The notes beneath the pieces are model-generated. The model did not search any database. It had not been told where the DNA came from and saw nothing but the letters and a program-made list of their open reading frames with translations. From PWQG01 sp040882255 (lineage in GTDB: Bacteria > Pseudomonadota > Gammaproteobacteria > Pseudomonadales > Pseudohongiellaceae), in assembly GCA_040882255.1 (NCBI GenBank), contig JBBEBP010000029.1, forward strand, positions 124,001 through 188,000: a DNA stretch of 64,000 bases. The letters run 5' to 3'. This document shows, piece by piece, positions 50,213 to 58,839 of the stretch. Position 1 is the first letter of the stretch; each line of letters opens with the position of its first letter. Both the position numbers and the translations under genes were made by a program.

Positions 50213-50320
50213 ATTCCCTCCCCTACTGGAACGATATCATGGCCGCTGCCGCGATTGCACCGCTGCTTCTGGCTGGCTATGCTTCAGGCCATATACCGTA
50301 CACAGTCAGGGAGTAGAGAC

Positions 50321-50668
50321 ATGATGCAGATTACCATCTGGCACAATCCACGTTGCAGCAAGTCCCGCGAGACGCTGAGCCTGTTGCAGGAACGCGGTAT
50401 CGAACCGTCCGTGCGGCTGTACCTGGAGGATGCGCCCGGCGAGGGGGAGTTGCGCGATGTGATTGACCGCCTGGGCCTGCGTGCCATCGATCTGGTCCGG
50501 ACGAAGGAGGTGGAATTCCGGGATAGCGGACTGAATCGCAAAGCCACTGACGATGAATTGATTGCTGCCATGGTGAAGCATCCGAAGCTGATCGAGCGCC
50601 CCGTTGTCATGGCGGATGGAAAGGCCGTATTGGGACGCCCGCCCGAGAAGGTGCTGGATATTCTCTGA
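50321..50668 (+). CDS. arsC: Arsenate reductase (glutaredoxin-dependent, ArsC family)
   Basis: The product has 115 residues. The active-site Cys12 is in IWHNPRCSKSRETL. The downstream RTKEVEFRDSGLN and IERPVVMADGKAVLGRPPEK carry the arginines that bind the oxyanion. It reduces arsenate with glutathione and glutaredoxin, or is a YfgD/Spx-like relative of such enzymes. No arsR, arsB or acr3 genes are present, so a housekeeping redox role (YfgD/ArsC-like) is equally possible. The start is at the first of two adjacent ATG codons. Confidence 0.88.
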   Translation: MMQITIWHNPRCSKSRETLSLLQERGIEPSVRLYLEDAPGEGELRDVIDRLGLRAIDLVRTKEVEFRDSGLNRKATDDELIAAMVKHPKLIERPVVMADGKAVLGRPPEKVLDIL

Positions 50669-50808
50669 TCCGTGTGCCCCGGCCGCTGGTGGCCGGATAC
50701 GAGGAACGGTTCCCGGTCTATCGCCTCTATCATGAGCTGAACCACCTCAACCTCTTCGGGGGCATGTATCACTCACAGTGCGTCGCCACATTGAAGAGCC
50801 TGGTGTAG
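50665..50808 (+). pseudogene. C-terminal relic of a fructosamine-kinase family gene
   Basis: In a frame overlapping the arsC stop, the DNA reads AGYEERFPVYRLYHELNHL and then NLFGGMYHSQCVATLKSLV, ending in TAG at 50808. This matches the last helices of fructosamine/ketosamine-3-kinases (YxLYHLLNHLNLFGGxY). The catalytic domain is absent upstream, where arsC sits instead. It is therefore a fragment left after deletion or insertion of the neighbouring DNA. Confidence 0.65.
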
Positions 50809-50827
50809 TGCGGGCAGAGACCGGTCT

Positions 50828-51925
50828 TCATCTCGCCACTTCCTTCCAGACGAAGAAGCGGGTGGCGGCCAGGAAGGCGACCACCAGCCAGAACGCGATG
50901 CCGGCCAGGTCGAACGGAATCTCCGTCAGTGCGGCCCCTTCACTGGCAATGGAGCGCAATGCGTTGGCGACAAAGGTCAGGGGCAACAGGGAAGCCACAG
51001 GCTGGATCAGGGCCGGCATGCTGTCCACCGGATAAAAGACCCCGGACAGGAAGATCTGTGGAAAGATCACCAGGTTGCCGATGGCCATGATGGATTGCTG
51101 GGTTTTCGCCAGACTGCCGAGCATGAAACCCAGGCAGAGGAACAGCAGCGTGCCGGTGATGATGATGGTGTACAGCGCCACATAACCACCCAGTATGGAG
51201 ACGTCCATCACCAGGATCGCCACCAGTAGCAGTACGGTGAGCTGGATCAGACACACCACTGTGCGGGAAAGCACGATGCCGGCGATGAAATCGGACGGCC
51301 GGATGGGGGTCACGAACAGACGCTTGAGAATGCCCTTGCGCCGGTACTCGACAATGTTGAAGCCGCTGCCGGCGATGGCGACCTGCATCAGGGTGAAGGC
51401 CAGCAGCCCTGGCAGCAGAAAGTCGATGTAGCGCTGCGAGCGAGCCTGCACATCCACAGTGTTGACGGCGAACAGTGGTTCGGTGCCCCTTAACTCGCGC
51501 TCTATGCCCAGCAGCGTCTGTTCCAGCATGGGCAGGATCAGGTTCAGTTGCTGGACTTGTGCAGCGTCCACCAGTACGTTCAGCTCGATCCGCTCGCCGG
51601 TGTCATCGGCGCTTTCCGGAATGACCAGTACCATGGTGGCCTCGCCTTCCAGCAGTGCCGCGCGCATGTCGGCCTCGCTGCCGGTGGACACCAGGAGCTG
51701 CGGATTGCCGCCCAGCAGTTCCACTATTTCCAGGGACAGGGCGCTGTTGGACCCGTTCACCACACCAAGGCTGACGGGCTCCGGTTCGTTGCCTTCCATG
51801 AAACTGAAAACCAACATGAAGATCATCGGGAAAAACAGACTGAAGAAAATGGCCTGCCGGTCGCGCAGGAATATCTTCAGGAAAAAGCCGGCCAGGCTCA
51901 GGGGTACGGTACGCACAATGCCCAT
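50828..51925 (-). CDS. ABC-2-type transporter permease
   Basis: The product has 365 residues. An N-terminal helix (FFSLFFPMIFMLVFSFM) and a large extracytoplasmic loop (about 50-170) precede five more helices. PGLLAFTLMQVAIAGSGFN and IFPQIFLSGVFYPVDSMPA are typical of ABC-2 permeases (DrrB/YhhJ/LinI type). It would export a drug, lipid or polysaccharide with the ATPase encoded just upstream on the same strand, whose stop is 2 bp before this start. The substrate is unknown. Confidence 0.88.
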   Translation of the reverse strand: MGIVRTVPLSLAGFFLKIFLRDRQAIFFSLFFPMIFMLVFSFMEGNEPEPVSLGVVNGSNSALSLEIVELLGGNPQLLVSTGSEADMRAALLEGEATMVLVIPESADDTGERIELNVLVDAAQVQQLNLILPMLEQTLLGIERELRGTEPLFAVNTVDVQARSQRYIDFLLPGLLAFTLMQVAIAGSGFNIVEYRRKGILKRLFVTPIRPSDFIAGIVLSRTVVCLIQLTVLLLVAILVMDVSILGGYVALYTIIITGTLLFLCLGFMLGSLAKTQQSIMAIGNLVIFPQIFLSGVFYPVDSMPALIQPVASLLPLTFVANALRSIASEGAALTEIPFDLAGIAFWLVVAFLAATRFFVWKEVAR

Positions 51926-51927
51926 TA

Positions 51928-52692
51928 CTACTCCCTCAGCTCATGTCCGGTCAGTGCCAGAAACACATCTTCCAGGCTGCCGTGCAGCGGGGCCTGCGGT
52001 GGCTCCGGCGCGTGTGCACGGATCAGTTGTTGTGGGGAATCCTCCGCTACCAGCCGACCGTGGTCCATGATAGCGATGCGGTGGCAGAGCTGTTCCGCTT
52101 CTTCCATATTGTGGGTGGTGAGTACGATGGTCATGCCAGTGGTATTGAGGTTTCGTACCAAGTCCCACAGATTGTGTTTAGCCTGCGGGTCCAGTCCGGT
52201 GGTTGGCTCGTCAAGAAACAGTATGCGGGGATTATTGACCAGAGCACAGGCGATTGAGAAGCGTTGCCTCTGTCCCCCGGAAAGGTGGTCCGGCTTTGCT
52301 TCGGCCTTGTCCGTGAGATTGACCCGCTCCAGCAATGCCATTGGCTCTACACTGCGCTCGTACAATGATGCGAACAGTTGCAGCAGTTCTGCCAGTGAGA
52401 GGTTGTCGAAATATTCATTGGCCTGCAGCTGCACGCCGATCAGTTTCTTGATGGCCTGCGGCTCGCGGTTGACGCTGATGCCGTCAATCCAGGCTTCGCC
52501 GTCGTCGATATCGCTGAGGCCTTCCAGCATTTCCAGCGTGGTCGTCTTGCCGGCTCCGTTGGGCCCCAGAATGCCGTAAATCTCGCCGGCTTCGATGGCC
52601 AGCGAGACGTCATTCACGGCATGGAAGAACTCCCGGTTCTTGCCGGGCAAGGGGTACTTCTTGACCAGGTTGGTGGCTTTGATGATGGACAT
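51928..52692 (-). CDS. ABC transporter ATP-binding protein
   Basis: The product has 254 residues from the ATG at 52692 (AGGGAGGG upstream). Walker A is GPNGAGKTT, the signature is HLSGGQRQRFSIA, Walker B is RILFLDEPT and the switch His lies in LTTHNMEEAEQL. The gene is first in a two-gene operon with the ABC-2 permease and should provide its energy. The sequence is closest by eye to CcmA/DrrA-type exporters. Confidence 0.92.
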   Translation of the reverse strand: MSIIKATNLVKKYPLPGKNREFFHAVNDVSLAIEAGEIYGILGPNGAGKTTTLEMLEGLSDIDDGEAWIDGISVNREPQAIKKLIGVQLQANEYFDNLSLAELLQLFASLYERSVEPMALLERVNLTDKAEAKPDHLSGGQRQRFSIACALVNNPRILFLDEPTTGLDPQAKHNLWDLVRNLNTTGMTIVLTTHNMEEAEQLCHRIAIMDHGRLVAEDSPQQLIRAHAPEPPQAPLHGSLEDVFLALTGHELRE

Positions 52693-52720
52693 GCAACCCT
52701 CCCTGGCCATAACCCTGTAG

Positions 52721-53119
52721 TTAGTGACGTTCCTCGTCGGTGCCGCCCAGTTTGGCAGCTACATCGGCCGGCTCGAACTCATCGCCGCTCAGTTCGACAT
52801 CCCAGTCCGGGCCGACCAGGGAGTCGTCCTCGTGCATGCCTGGCAGCCATTCGATCAGGAAATCCTCCAGCGGAATGGCTTCCGGCTGGTAGATTTCCCA
52901 CTCGTCGCTGCAGTGGCGGGCTGCGCCCTCTTCAGTCGACCAGAAGGGGAACACCTCGGTGTCCTCGAACTCGATGGAGTCGCAGACCGCCCAGCCATCG
53001 TCGGTCTTCTCTTTCAGACCCCAGACCTGGCCGTTGGCCAGCACCTTGTTGACAAAGCGCTCCAGTGCGGCGGCAGCGTCCTTTTCCTGCTCGTGCGGGG
53101 ATTGTGAGGGTGCATTCAT
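52721..53119 (-). CDS. DUF2750 family protein
   Basis: The product has 132 residues. RFVNKVLANGQVWGLKEKTD and FWSTEEGAARHCSDEWEIYQ match the DUF2750 pattern, and IPLEDFLIEWLPGM is the typical C-terminal motif. It is acidic and cytoplasmic with no known function. It lies 28 bp upstream of the ABC ATPase on the same strand and may be co-transcribed. Confidence 0.82.
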   Translation of the reverse strand: MNAPSQSPHEQEKDAAAALERFVNKVLANGQVWGLKEKTDDGWAVCDSIEFEDTEVFPFWSTEEGAARHCSDEWEIYQPEAIPLEDFLIEWLPGMHEDDSLVGPDWDVELSGDEFEPADVAAKLGGTDEERH

Positions 53120-53266
53120 GGCCGGCTCCTGGGCTGTGGGAAATTCGAGGGGACATTTTACGCGCTTTGTCCGGTGTACAACAGCAATTCAGCGATGTGA
53201 TGACGTATCTGGTACCATCCGGTCGATACACACACGCCCCTGAAGGGCATTGGGGAGAGACAACAG

Positions 53267-53761
53267 ATGTCGAGGTTCGGCCTGTCAGCACAGATACTCG
53301 GATTCATCGTCTGGATGATCATCGCCTTCACGGCGGCGGCAGTCGGGGCTGTGGCCTCGGTCAACGCGGCGGATTTCTACGCGGGACTGGACCAACCCGG
53401 ATGGGCGCCCGCGCCGTCTGTATTCGCGCCGGTCTGGAGTACCCTCTACGCAATGATGGCCATGGCAGCGTGGTTGGTCTGGCGCACCGGCGGTGTCGAG
53501 CCGGCCCGCCGGGGATTGTTGCTGTTCCTGGTCCAGCTTGCCGTCAATGCGCTGTGGAGCTGGCTGTTTTTCGTCTGGCATCTGGGTGCGCTGGCGTTTC
53601 TGGACACACTGGTATTGATGGCGCTGATCGTGGCGACCCTTCGCGAGTTCCAGCGCCATCAACCGGTAGCGGTGCTGTTGATGATGCCTTACCTGGCCTG
53701 GGTGGCCTTTGCTTCGGTGCTCAACCTGACCGTATGGCTGATGAATCCACAGAGTCTGTGA
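53267..53761 (+). CDS. tspO: TspO/MBR family membrane protein
   Basis: The product has 164 residues with five membrane helices. The TspO motifs are present: PGWAPAPSVFAPVWSTLYAM in helix 2, and QLAVNALWSWLFF in helices 3-4. TspO proteins bind porphyrins and related ligands and act in oxidative-stress or tetrapyrrole responses. Its stop overlaps the GTG chosen as the DNA polymerase IV start, so the two are likely co-expressed. Confidence 0.92.
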   Translation: MSRFGLSAQILGFIVWMIIAFTAAAVGAVASVNAADFYAGLDQPGWAPAPSVFAPVWSTLYAMMAMAAWLVWRTGGVEPARRGLLLFLVQLAVNALWSWLFFVWHLGALAFLDTLVLMALIVATLREFQRHQPVAVLLMMPYLAWVAFASVLNLTVWLMNPQSL

Positions 53762-54858
53762 CCGCTCCGGCACCGGAGGAAGGCGCGCTGCGCAAGATCA
53801 TTCACTGTGATTGCGACTGTTTCTATGCCGCCATCGAGATGCGCGATGACCGGTCCCTGCGCGGCAAGCCCCTGGCGGTGGGTGGGGCCAGCGAGCGGCG
53901 CGGCGTGGTGGCGACCTGCAATTACGAAGCGCGCCGTTTCGGCATCCACTCCGCCATGCCTACCGCCACTGCGCTGCGCCGTTGTCCCCACCTCCTCGTG
54001 GTGCCGCCGCGCATGGATGTCTATCGCGAGGTATCGACGCAGGTTCAAGACATTTTCAGCGACTATACCGATCTGATCGAGCCGCTCTCTCTGGACGAGG
54101 CCTACCTGGATGTGAGCGGAGCGATGATGCTGAAGGGCAGCGCCACTTTGATCGCACGGGAGATACGCAGCCGTGTGCGCGAGACCCTGGGCATCACCAT
54201 CTCGGCGGGCGTGGCGTCCAACAAGTTCCTGGCCAAGATCGCCAGCGACTGGAATAAGCCGGATGGCCAGTACGTGATACTGCCGGAGCAGGTGGATACA
54301 TTCGTGTTGCAGCTGCCGGTCCGCAAACTGTCCGGCGTGGGCAAGGTAATGGCCGGGCGTCTGACGGAGCTGGGCGTGGAAACCTGCGAGCAGCTCAGGG
54401 CATTCCCGGCCGAGGAGCTGATGGAGCGATTCGGCAAGTTTGGTCTGCGCCTGTATGAACTGTGCCGGGGCATCGACCGGCGCGAGGTGCAGCCGGAGCG
54501 TATTCGCAAGTCCCTGAGCGTGGAGAACACCTACCCGCAGGACCTGGCCGGTGTGGAGGATTGTCTGGACCGTCTGCCGGAACTCTTCGAGCAGATGAGG
54601 CGACGACTGTCACGCATCGAGCACAAGTACCGGGTCACCGGGTTGTTCGTGAAACTGAAATTTAACAACTTTGTGATCACCAGCATGGAGCGGGCATCGG
54701 AGGCCGTGGAACCGGCGCAGTACGAGCAGTTGACGCGCGAAGCCTGGGCCCGGCACGAGCGGCCGGTCCGGCTGATGGGAGTGGGCGTCCGGCTGCAGCC
54801 GAGGGAGGTGGCGGCAGAAGGGACACAGGAACCCCGGCAAATGCCATTGCCATTGTAA
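53758..54858 (+). CDS. dinB: DNA polymerase IV (Y-family)
   Basis: The product has about 366 residues from the GTG at 53758, which overlaps the tspO stop (GTGA); an ATG at 53734 would add eight. IIHCDCDCFYAAIEMRD and PLSLDEAYLDVS contain the catalytic Asp and Glu residues, and KLSGVGKVMAGRLTELG is the helix-hairpin-helix motif. The little-finger domain follows (SVENTYPQDLAG). The C-terminus ends QMPLPL, which fits the Q-x-x-L-P-L sliding-clamp-binding peptide. It performs error-prone translesion synthesis. No LexA box is evident nearby. Confidence 0.93.
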   Translation: MTAPAPEEGALRKIIHCDCDCFYAAIEMRDDRSLRGKPLAVGGASERRGVVATCNYEARRFGIHSAMPTATALRRCPHLLVVPPRMDVYREVSTQVQDIFSDYTDLIEPLSLDEAYLDVSGAMMLKGSATLIAREIRSRVRETLGITISAGVASNKFLAKIASDWNKPDGQYVILPEQVDTFVLQLPVRKLSGVGKVMAGRLTELGVETCEQLRAFPAEELMERFGKFGLRLYELCRGIDRREVQPERIRKSLSVENTYPQDLAGVEDCLDRLPELFEQMRRRLSRIEHKYRVTGLFVKLKFNNFVITSMERASEAVEPAQYEQLTREAWARHERPVRLMGVGVRLQPREVAAEGTQEPRQMPLPL

Positions 54859-54868
54859 TACTCTCGCA

Positions 54869-54927
54869 AAGATCGCGAAGCGCGCCAAGAAACCCCTTTA
54901 CCTCTCCTTGGCGCGCTTTGCGGTCTT
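54869..54927. repeat. Long imperfect stem-loop between convergent dinB and tesB
   Basis: AAGCGCGCCAAG (54878-54889) pairs perfectly with CTTGGCGCGCTT (54907-54918), and the stem continues imperfectly on both sides to 54869 and 54927. Short runs CTTGGC/CTTTGCGGTCTTGGC resemble dispersed intergenic palindromes seen in many proteobacterial genomes. It may be a REP-like element and may end transcription from both sides. Confidence 0.6.
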
Positions 54928-54987
54928 GGCGAGATCAATGGTTTTGACAGGAAAACCGGGACTGTCCCTCTTTCTCCCCCCACTTTT

Positions 54988-55863
54988 CTAGTCCTCGCGT
55001 ACGCGGATCAGGCCTTCCTGGGCAACGGACACCACCAGCTCTCCCTCGCGGGTATAGATGTTGCCCCGGTTGAAACCGCGCGCGCCGGAAGCCGAAGGGC
55101 TGTCCTGTACGTACAGCAGCCACTGGTCCATGCGGAACGGACGGTGGAACCACATGGCGTGATCCAGGCTGGCGATCTGCAGTTGTTTGTCGAACATGCT
55201 CTGACCATGAGGGCGCAGGCAGGTCTGGATCAGGGTCATGTCCGAGGCGTAGGCCAGCAGGTGTTCATGCATGTGATACTCGTCCGGCAGATCCGATTCC
55301 AGCCGGAACCAGACGCTGCGCTGTGCCGGCTTCTTCTCCGGCTCGAACAGGTTCTCGACCTCCGTATGGCGCAGGTCAATGGCGAAGGGCTTTGCGAACT
55401 GGTCCAGCAGCTTGTCGCTGACCTGTCCCCGGAAGTTCTCCATCAGCTGCTGGCGCGTCATGCACTCTTCCGGTGGTGGCACGTCCGGCATGTCGTCCTG
55501 GTGCGAGTAGCCCTCTTCCTCGATTTTGAAGGACGCTGACATGTTCAGGATGGCACGGCCGTGCTGGATGGCCATCACCCGGCGGGTTGTGAAGCTGCGC
55601 CCGTCACGGATGCGGTCCACCTGATAGATGATCGGATGGTGCAAGTCCCCGGGCCGCAGAAAGTAGGCGTGCAGGGAGTGAACCTGACGGTCATCGGGTA
55701 CTGTCCGGCTGGCGCTGAGTAGTGCCTGGGCCAGCACCTGGCCTCCGTAAACCCGTACCCAGCCCTCGTTGCTATGGGCGCTGCGATACAGATTCTCGTC
55801 CAGGGTTTCCAGTTCCAGGTGGGCGAACAGCTGCTTCAGTCGCTCGTTTTCCTTTGCATTCAT
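54988..55863 (-). CDS. tesB: Acyl-CoA thioesterase II
   Basis: The product has 291 residues from the ATG at 55863. It contains two hot-dog domains: the first with RVYGGQVLAQALLSASRTV and SLHAYFLRPGDLHHP; the second with HLLAYASDMTLIQTCLRPHG, whose Asp is catalytic in TesB, and FHRPFRMDQWLLY. It hydrolyses medium- and long-chain acyl-CoA to free fatty acid and CoA in the cytoplasm. The length and motifs match E. coli TesB (286 residues). It diverges from the lipocalin-like gene across 65 bp. Confidence 0.93.
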   Translation of the reverse strand: MNAKENERLKQLFAHLELETLDENLYRSAHSNEGWVRVYGGQVLAQALLSASRTVPDDRQVHSLHAYFLRPGDLHHPIIYQVDRIRDGRSFTTRRVMAIQHGRAILNMSASFKIEEEGYSHQDDMPDVPPPEECMTRQQLMENFRGQVSDKLLDQFAKPFAIDLRHTEVENLFEPEKKPAQRSVWFRLESDLPDEYHMHEHLLAYASDMTLIQTCLRPHGQSMFDKQLQIASLDHAMWFHRPFRMDQWLLYVQDSPSASGARGFNRGNIYTREGELVVSVAQEGLIRVRED

Positions 55864-55928
55864 ACCTGCTTTACCGCGTTGGTGCCCCGGCGTATTATGG
55901 GGAAAATCATAAAAATGAGGATGATACC

Positions 55929-56447
55929 ATGCAAGCAATGCAATGGTTGAAACTGGCGTTGCCCACTCTGGTGGCAGCGGCGGCACTGGTGCTTCTGATC
56001 GATGATGACGGAGCCAGCGCGGCCAACGACGAAGAACGCATGTTGCAGCAATTCACCGGCCATTACGAGCTGGTCAGTTTCATCCGCTTTCCGGAAGAGG
56101 GAGGTGAAGTGGATACCAACTATGAAGGCCGCATCATGTACGACGGTGATGGCAATATGTCCGCTATCGGCATGCCCAAAGACCTGCCTGTCCGGGCCGC
56201 GCGCAGCGAAGAGAACATCAGCGGCGGGTTTGCTTACTACGGCACGGTCAGTCTCGATCTCGACAACGACATCATTATCCACCATGTACAGGGCTCCCCG
56301 ACACGTGGTGACTGGGATGGTGAAGATAATATCCGCTATTTCGAGTTCACCGACGAGGGTCTGCTCAAGCTGTCCATGAAGGACGACAGCGGCCGCACAA
56401 TCGGCACGCTGACCTGGCGCAAACTGGAAGGTCCTGCCGATACGTGA
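55929..56447 (+). CDS. Lipocalin-like domain protein
   Basis: The product has 172 residues. A signal or anchor segment (LKLALPTLVAAAALVLLI) precedes QFTGHYELVSFIRFPEEGG, then GRIMYDGDGNMSAIG, the motif of the lipocalin-like (Lipocalin_5) family. EGLLKLSMKDDSGRTIGTLTW completes the sheet. Family members are small beta-barrels of unknown ligand. Its stop overlaps the GTG start of the phosphorylase gene. Confidence 0.78.
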   Translation: MQAMQWLKLALPTLVAAAALVLLIDDDGASAANDEERMLQQFTGHYELVSFIRFPEEGGEVDTNYEGRIMYDGDGNMSAIGMPKDLPVRAARSEENISGGFAYYGTVSLDLDNDIIIHHVQGSPTRGDWDGEDNIRYFEFTDEGLLKLSMKDDSGRTIGTLTWRKLEGPADT

Positions 56448-57961
56448 GCAGGAATTATCTTCGTCTCACCCGGCTCGGCATCGATACGCATCAGGAGCCG
56501 GTCGTCTACATGCGCGAGGACTGCGACGTTTGTCGCTCGGAAGGCTTCCGGGCGCAGACTCGAGTGCGGGTCAACAGCGGAGACCGTTCGATCATCTGTA
56601 CGCTGGATGTGGTGCGGGGAGATTTCCTCAGCCACCGCAAGGCCGGTCTCAGTGAATCCGCGTGGCATCTTCTGGGAGCCAGCGAGGGCGATCACGCGAC
56701 GTTTTCCCACGCGAGACCGGTCGAGTCCATGAGTCATGTCCGTGGCAAACTCTACGGTCGCCGCTATTCGGAAGACGGGGCCCGGCAGATCATCGCCGAT
56801 ATCGCCGCCGGACGTTACTCGGACATCCAGCTGTCGGCGTATGTCACCTCCTGTGCTGCCAGCAGTCTGGATATCGATGAGATCATTGCCATCACCCGGG
56901 CCATGGTGGATGCAGGCCGGCGCTTCGACTGGCCGCGAAACGGACCGGTGATGGACAAACACTGTGTTGGAGGATTACCCGGCAACCGAACCACGCCGAT
57001 CGTGGTTGCCATTGTTGCCGCCAACAATCTGATGATTCCCAAGACGTCGTCGCGGGCCATCACGTCACCGGCGGGCACCGCCGATACCATGGAAACCCTG
57101 ACCCATGTGACGCTCGATTACCAGCGTATGCGGGAAGTGGTGCAGGAGCAGGGCGCCTGCCTGGCCTGGGGGGGATCGGTTTCCCTGAGCCCCACCGACG
57201 ACATCATCATCCGCGTAGAGAGGGCACTGGACCTGGACAGTGAGGGACAGCTGGTCGCTTCGGTCATTTCCAAGAAAGTGGCGGCGGGATCTACCCATGT
57301 GCTGCTGGACATCCCGGTCGGTCCGACGGCCAAGGTACGCAGTCCGGCGCTGGCAGAGAGTCTCTGCCGGTTATTGAAACAGACCGGCGAGGCGCTGGGC
57401 CTGCAGATACACACCCTGATCAGCGATGGCAGTCAGCCCGTCGGCCGCGGAATCGGGCCGGCACTGGAAGCCCGTGACGTGATGGCGGTGCTGCGCAATG
57501 AAGACCAGGCCCCCGCCGATCTGCGCGAGCGCGCCCTGACGTTGGCGGCCGCCCTCCTGGTGATGGGAGGGAAAGCCGCAACGGACGAAGAATCGATGGA
57601 GCTGGCTCGCCGGACTCTGGACAGTGGCGACGCTCTGGCGCGCTTTGAGGCCATTTGTCAGGCGCAAGGCGGGTTGAAGGAGCCACCGGTGGCGGCTCAC
57701 CAGCATACTCTGTTTGCGGAGGAGGCGGGCGTCGTCGTCGCCATCAACAATCGCATCATATCGCGTCTGGCCAGCCTGGCCGGAGCGCCGGGCGATCCGG
57801 CGGCCGGACTGGATCTACATGTCAGGACAGGAGATGTGGTGGAGCCGGGACAGCCGTTGATGACATTGCATGCGGAGTCAACCGGCGAGCTGGAGTACGC
57901 TCTGGAATTTCATGCAGGCCACCGCGGGATTATCCATATTGATCCGGAAGGAGCGGTCTGA
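56444..57961 (+). CDS. AMP-phosphorylase-like enzyme (thymidine phosphorylase superfamily)
   Basis: The product has 505 residues. An extra N-terminal domain of about 90 residues precedes the phosphorylase core, an arrangement typical of archaeal AMP phosphorylases rather than DeoA (about 440 residues). The core has MDKHCVGGLPGNRTTPIVVA, then IPKTSSRAITSPAGTADTME (phosphate and substrate site). A C-terminal biotin-like fold closes it (VRTGDVVEPGQPLMTLHAES). AMP phosphorylase converts a nucleoside 5'-monophosphate and phosphate to base and ribose 1,5-bisphosphate. The next gene is a PRPP-synthetase homologue, so nucleotide ribose recycling is likely. No RuBisCO or R15P isomerase is present. Confidence 0.85.
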   Translation: MSRNYLRLTRLGIDTHQEPVVYMREDCDVCRSEGFRAQTRVRVNSGDRSIICTLDVVRGDFLSHRKAGLSESAWHLLGASEGDHATFSHARPVESMSHVRGKLYGRRYSEDGARQIIADIAAGRYSDIQLSAYVTSCAASSLDIDEIIAITRAMVDAGRRFDWPRNGPVMDKHCVGGLPGNRTTPIVVAIVAANNLMIPKTSSRAITSPAGTADTMETLTHVTLDYQRMREVVQEQGACLAWGGSVSLSPTDDIIIRVERALDLDSEGQLVASVISKKVAAGSTHVLLDIPVGPTAKVRSPALAESLCRLLKQTGEALGLQIHTLISDGSQPVGRGIGPALEARDVMAVLRNEDQAPADLRERALTLAAALLVMGGKAATDEESMELARRTLDSGDALARFEAICQAQGGLKEPPVAAHQHTLFAEEAGVVVAINNRIISRLASLAGAPGDPAAGLDLHVRTGDVVEPGQPLMTLHAESTGELEYALEFHAGHRGIIHIDPEGAV

Positions 57962-57963
57962 TC

Positions 57964-58839
57964 ATGCAACTGTTCACCATGCCGGGACATGAAGACCTGG
58001 GGATCAGCCTGGAGAGGGAAGCCGGCATGACGCGGGGAGAGTTCACCCTGCATCGCTTCCCGGACGGGGAAAGTCGTATACAGGTGACGGGCGAGGTACA
58101 GGGAGCCGACATCGCCATTCTGTGTCAGTTGTACCAGCCCGACCGCCATGTCCTGTCGCTGTTGCTGTTGGTGGAAACACTGCGGGACCTCGGTGCACGC
58201 CGTGTTGGACTGATCGCCCCCTACCTCGCCTACATGCGGCAGGACAAGCGCTTTAATCCGGGTGAAGGAGTCAGTTCACATTATTTCGCCACGCTGCTAA
58301 GCCGGTACCTGGACTGGCTGGTGACGGTGGATCCTCACCTGCATCGCATCCACGATCTGGGGGAGATCTACAGTATTCCTGCACAGTCCTTGACGTCGGT
58401 GAGACTGATCGCTGACTGGTTGGTGGCAATGGTGGAGCGACCGTTGGTCATCGGGCCGGACAGTGAGTCCGAGCAATGGGCGGCCAGTGTCGCCAGGGCC
58501 GCCGGCTGCCCCTGGGAAGTACTGGAGAAACAGCGGTTCGGGGATCACGATGTGCGTGTCTCCGTGCCGAATGTCGGCGAACATCGCCACCGCACCCCGG
58601 TGCTGGTCGACGACATCATCAGTACCGGGCGTACCATGCAGCAGGCCGCGCAGCACCTGTCGGACAGCGGCTTCCGGGAAATGTACTGCGTGGCCGTACA
58701 CGGACTGTTCGCCGGTGGGGCTCGAGAGGCGTTGCGTGACGCTGGACTGCAGGTGGTGACCAGTAATTCGATTCCGGATGATTCCAATCAGATTGACCTG
58801 GCACCGTTGCTTTCCGATGCGTGTCAGAAACTGATCTGA
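57964..58839 (+). CDS. Ribose-phosphate pyrophosphokinase homologue
   Basis: The product has 291 residues, shorter than housekeeping Prs (about 315). LIAPYLAYMRQDKRF carries the ATP-binding region, DWLVTVDPHLHRIHDL the metal site, and VLVDDIISTGRTMQQAA the PRPP-binding loop. It starts 2 bp after the phosphorylase stop, so the two are an operon. It would make PRPP from a ribose phosphate and ATP. In this context it may use a ribose product of the phosphorylase. It differs enough from canonical Prs that a specialised second copy is likely. Confidence 0.85.
   Translation: MQLFTMPGHEDLGISLEREAGMTRGEFTLHRFPDGESRIQVTGEVQGADIAILCQLYQPDRHVLSLLLLVETLRDLGARRVGLIAPYLAYMRQDKRFNPGEGVSSHYFATLLSRYLDWLVTVDPHLHRIHDLGEIYSIPAQSLTSVRLIADWLVAMVERPLVIGPDSESEQWAASVARAAGCPWEVLEKQRFGDHDVRVSVPNVGEHRHRTPVLVDDIISTGRTMQQAAQHLSDSGFREMYCVAVHGLFAGGAREALRDAGLQVVTSNSIPDDSNQIDLAPLLSDACQKLI

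Noticed and set aside
50321..50668. An arsenic-resistance operon around arsC
   Set aside because: No arsR, arsB, acr3 or arsH gene lies nearby; the neighbours are a dioxygenase, a kinase relic and an ABC exporter.
53065..53757. N-terminal extension of the DNA polymerase IV frame by about 230 codons
   Set aside because: That part overlaps the tspO gene in another frame and has shadow-like composition; the GTGA junction at 53758 gives a normal-length enzyme.
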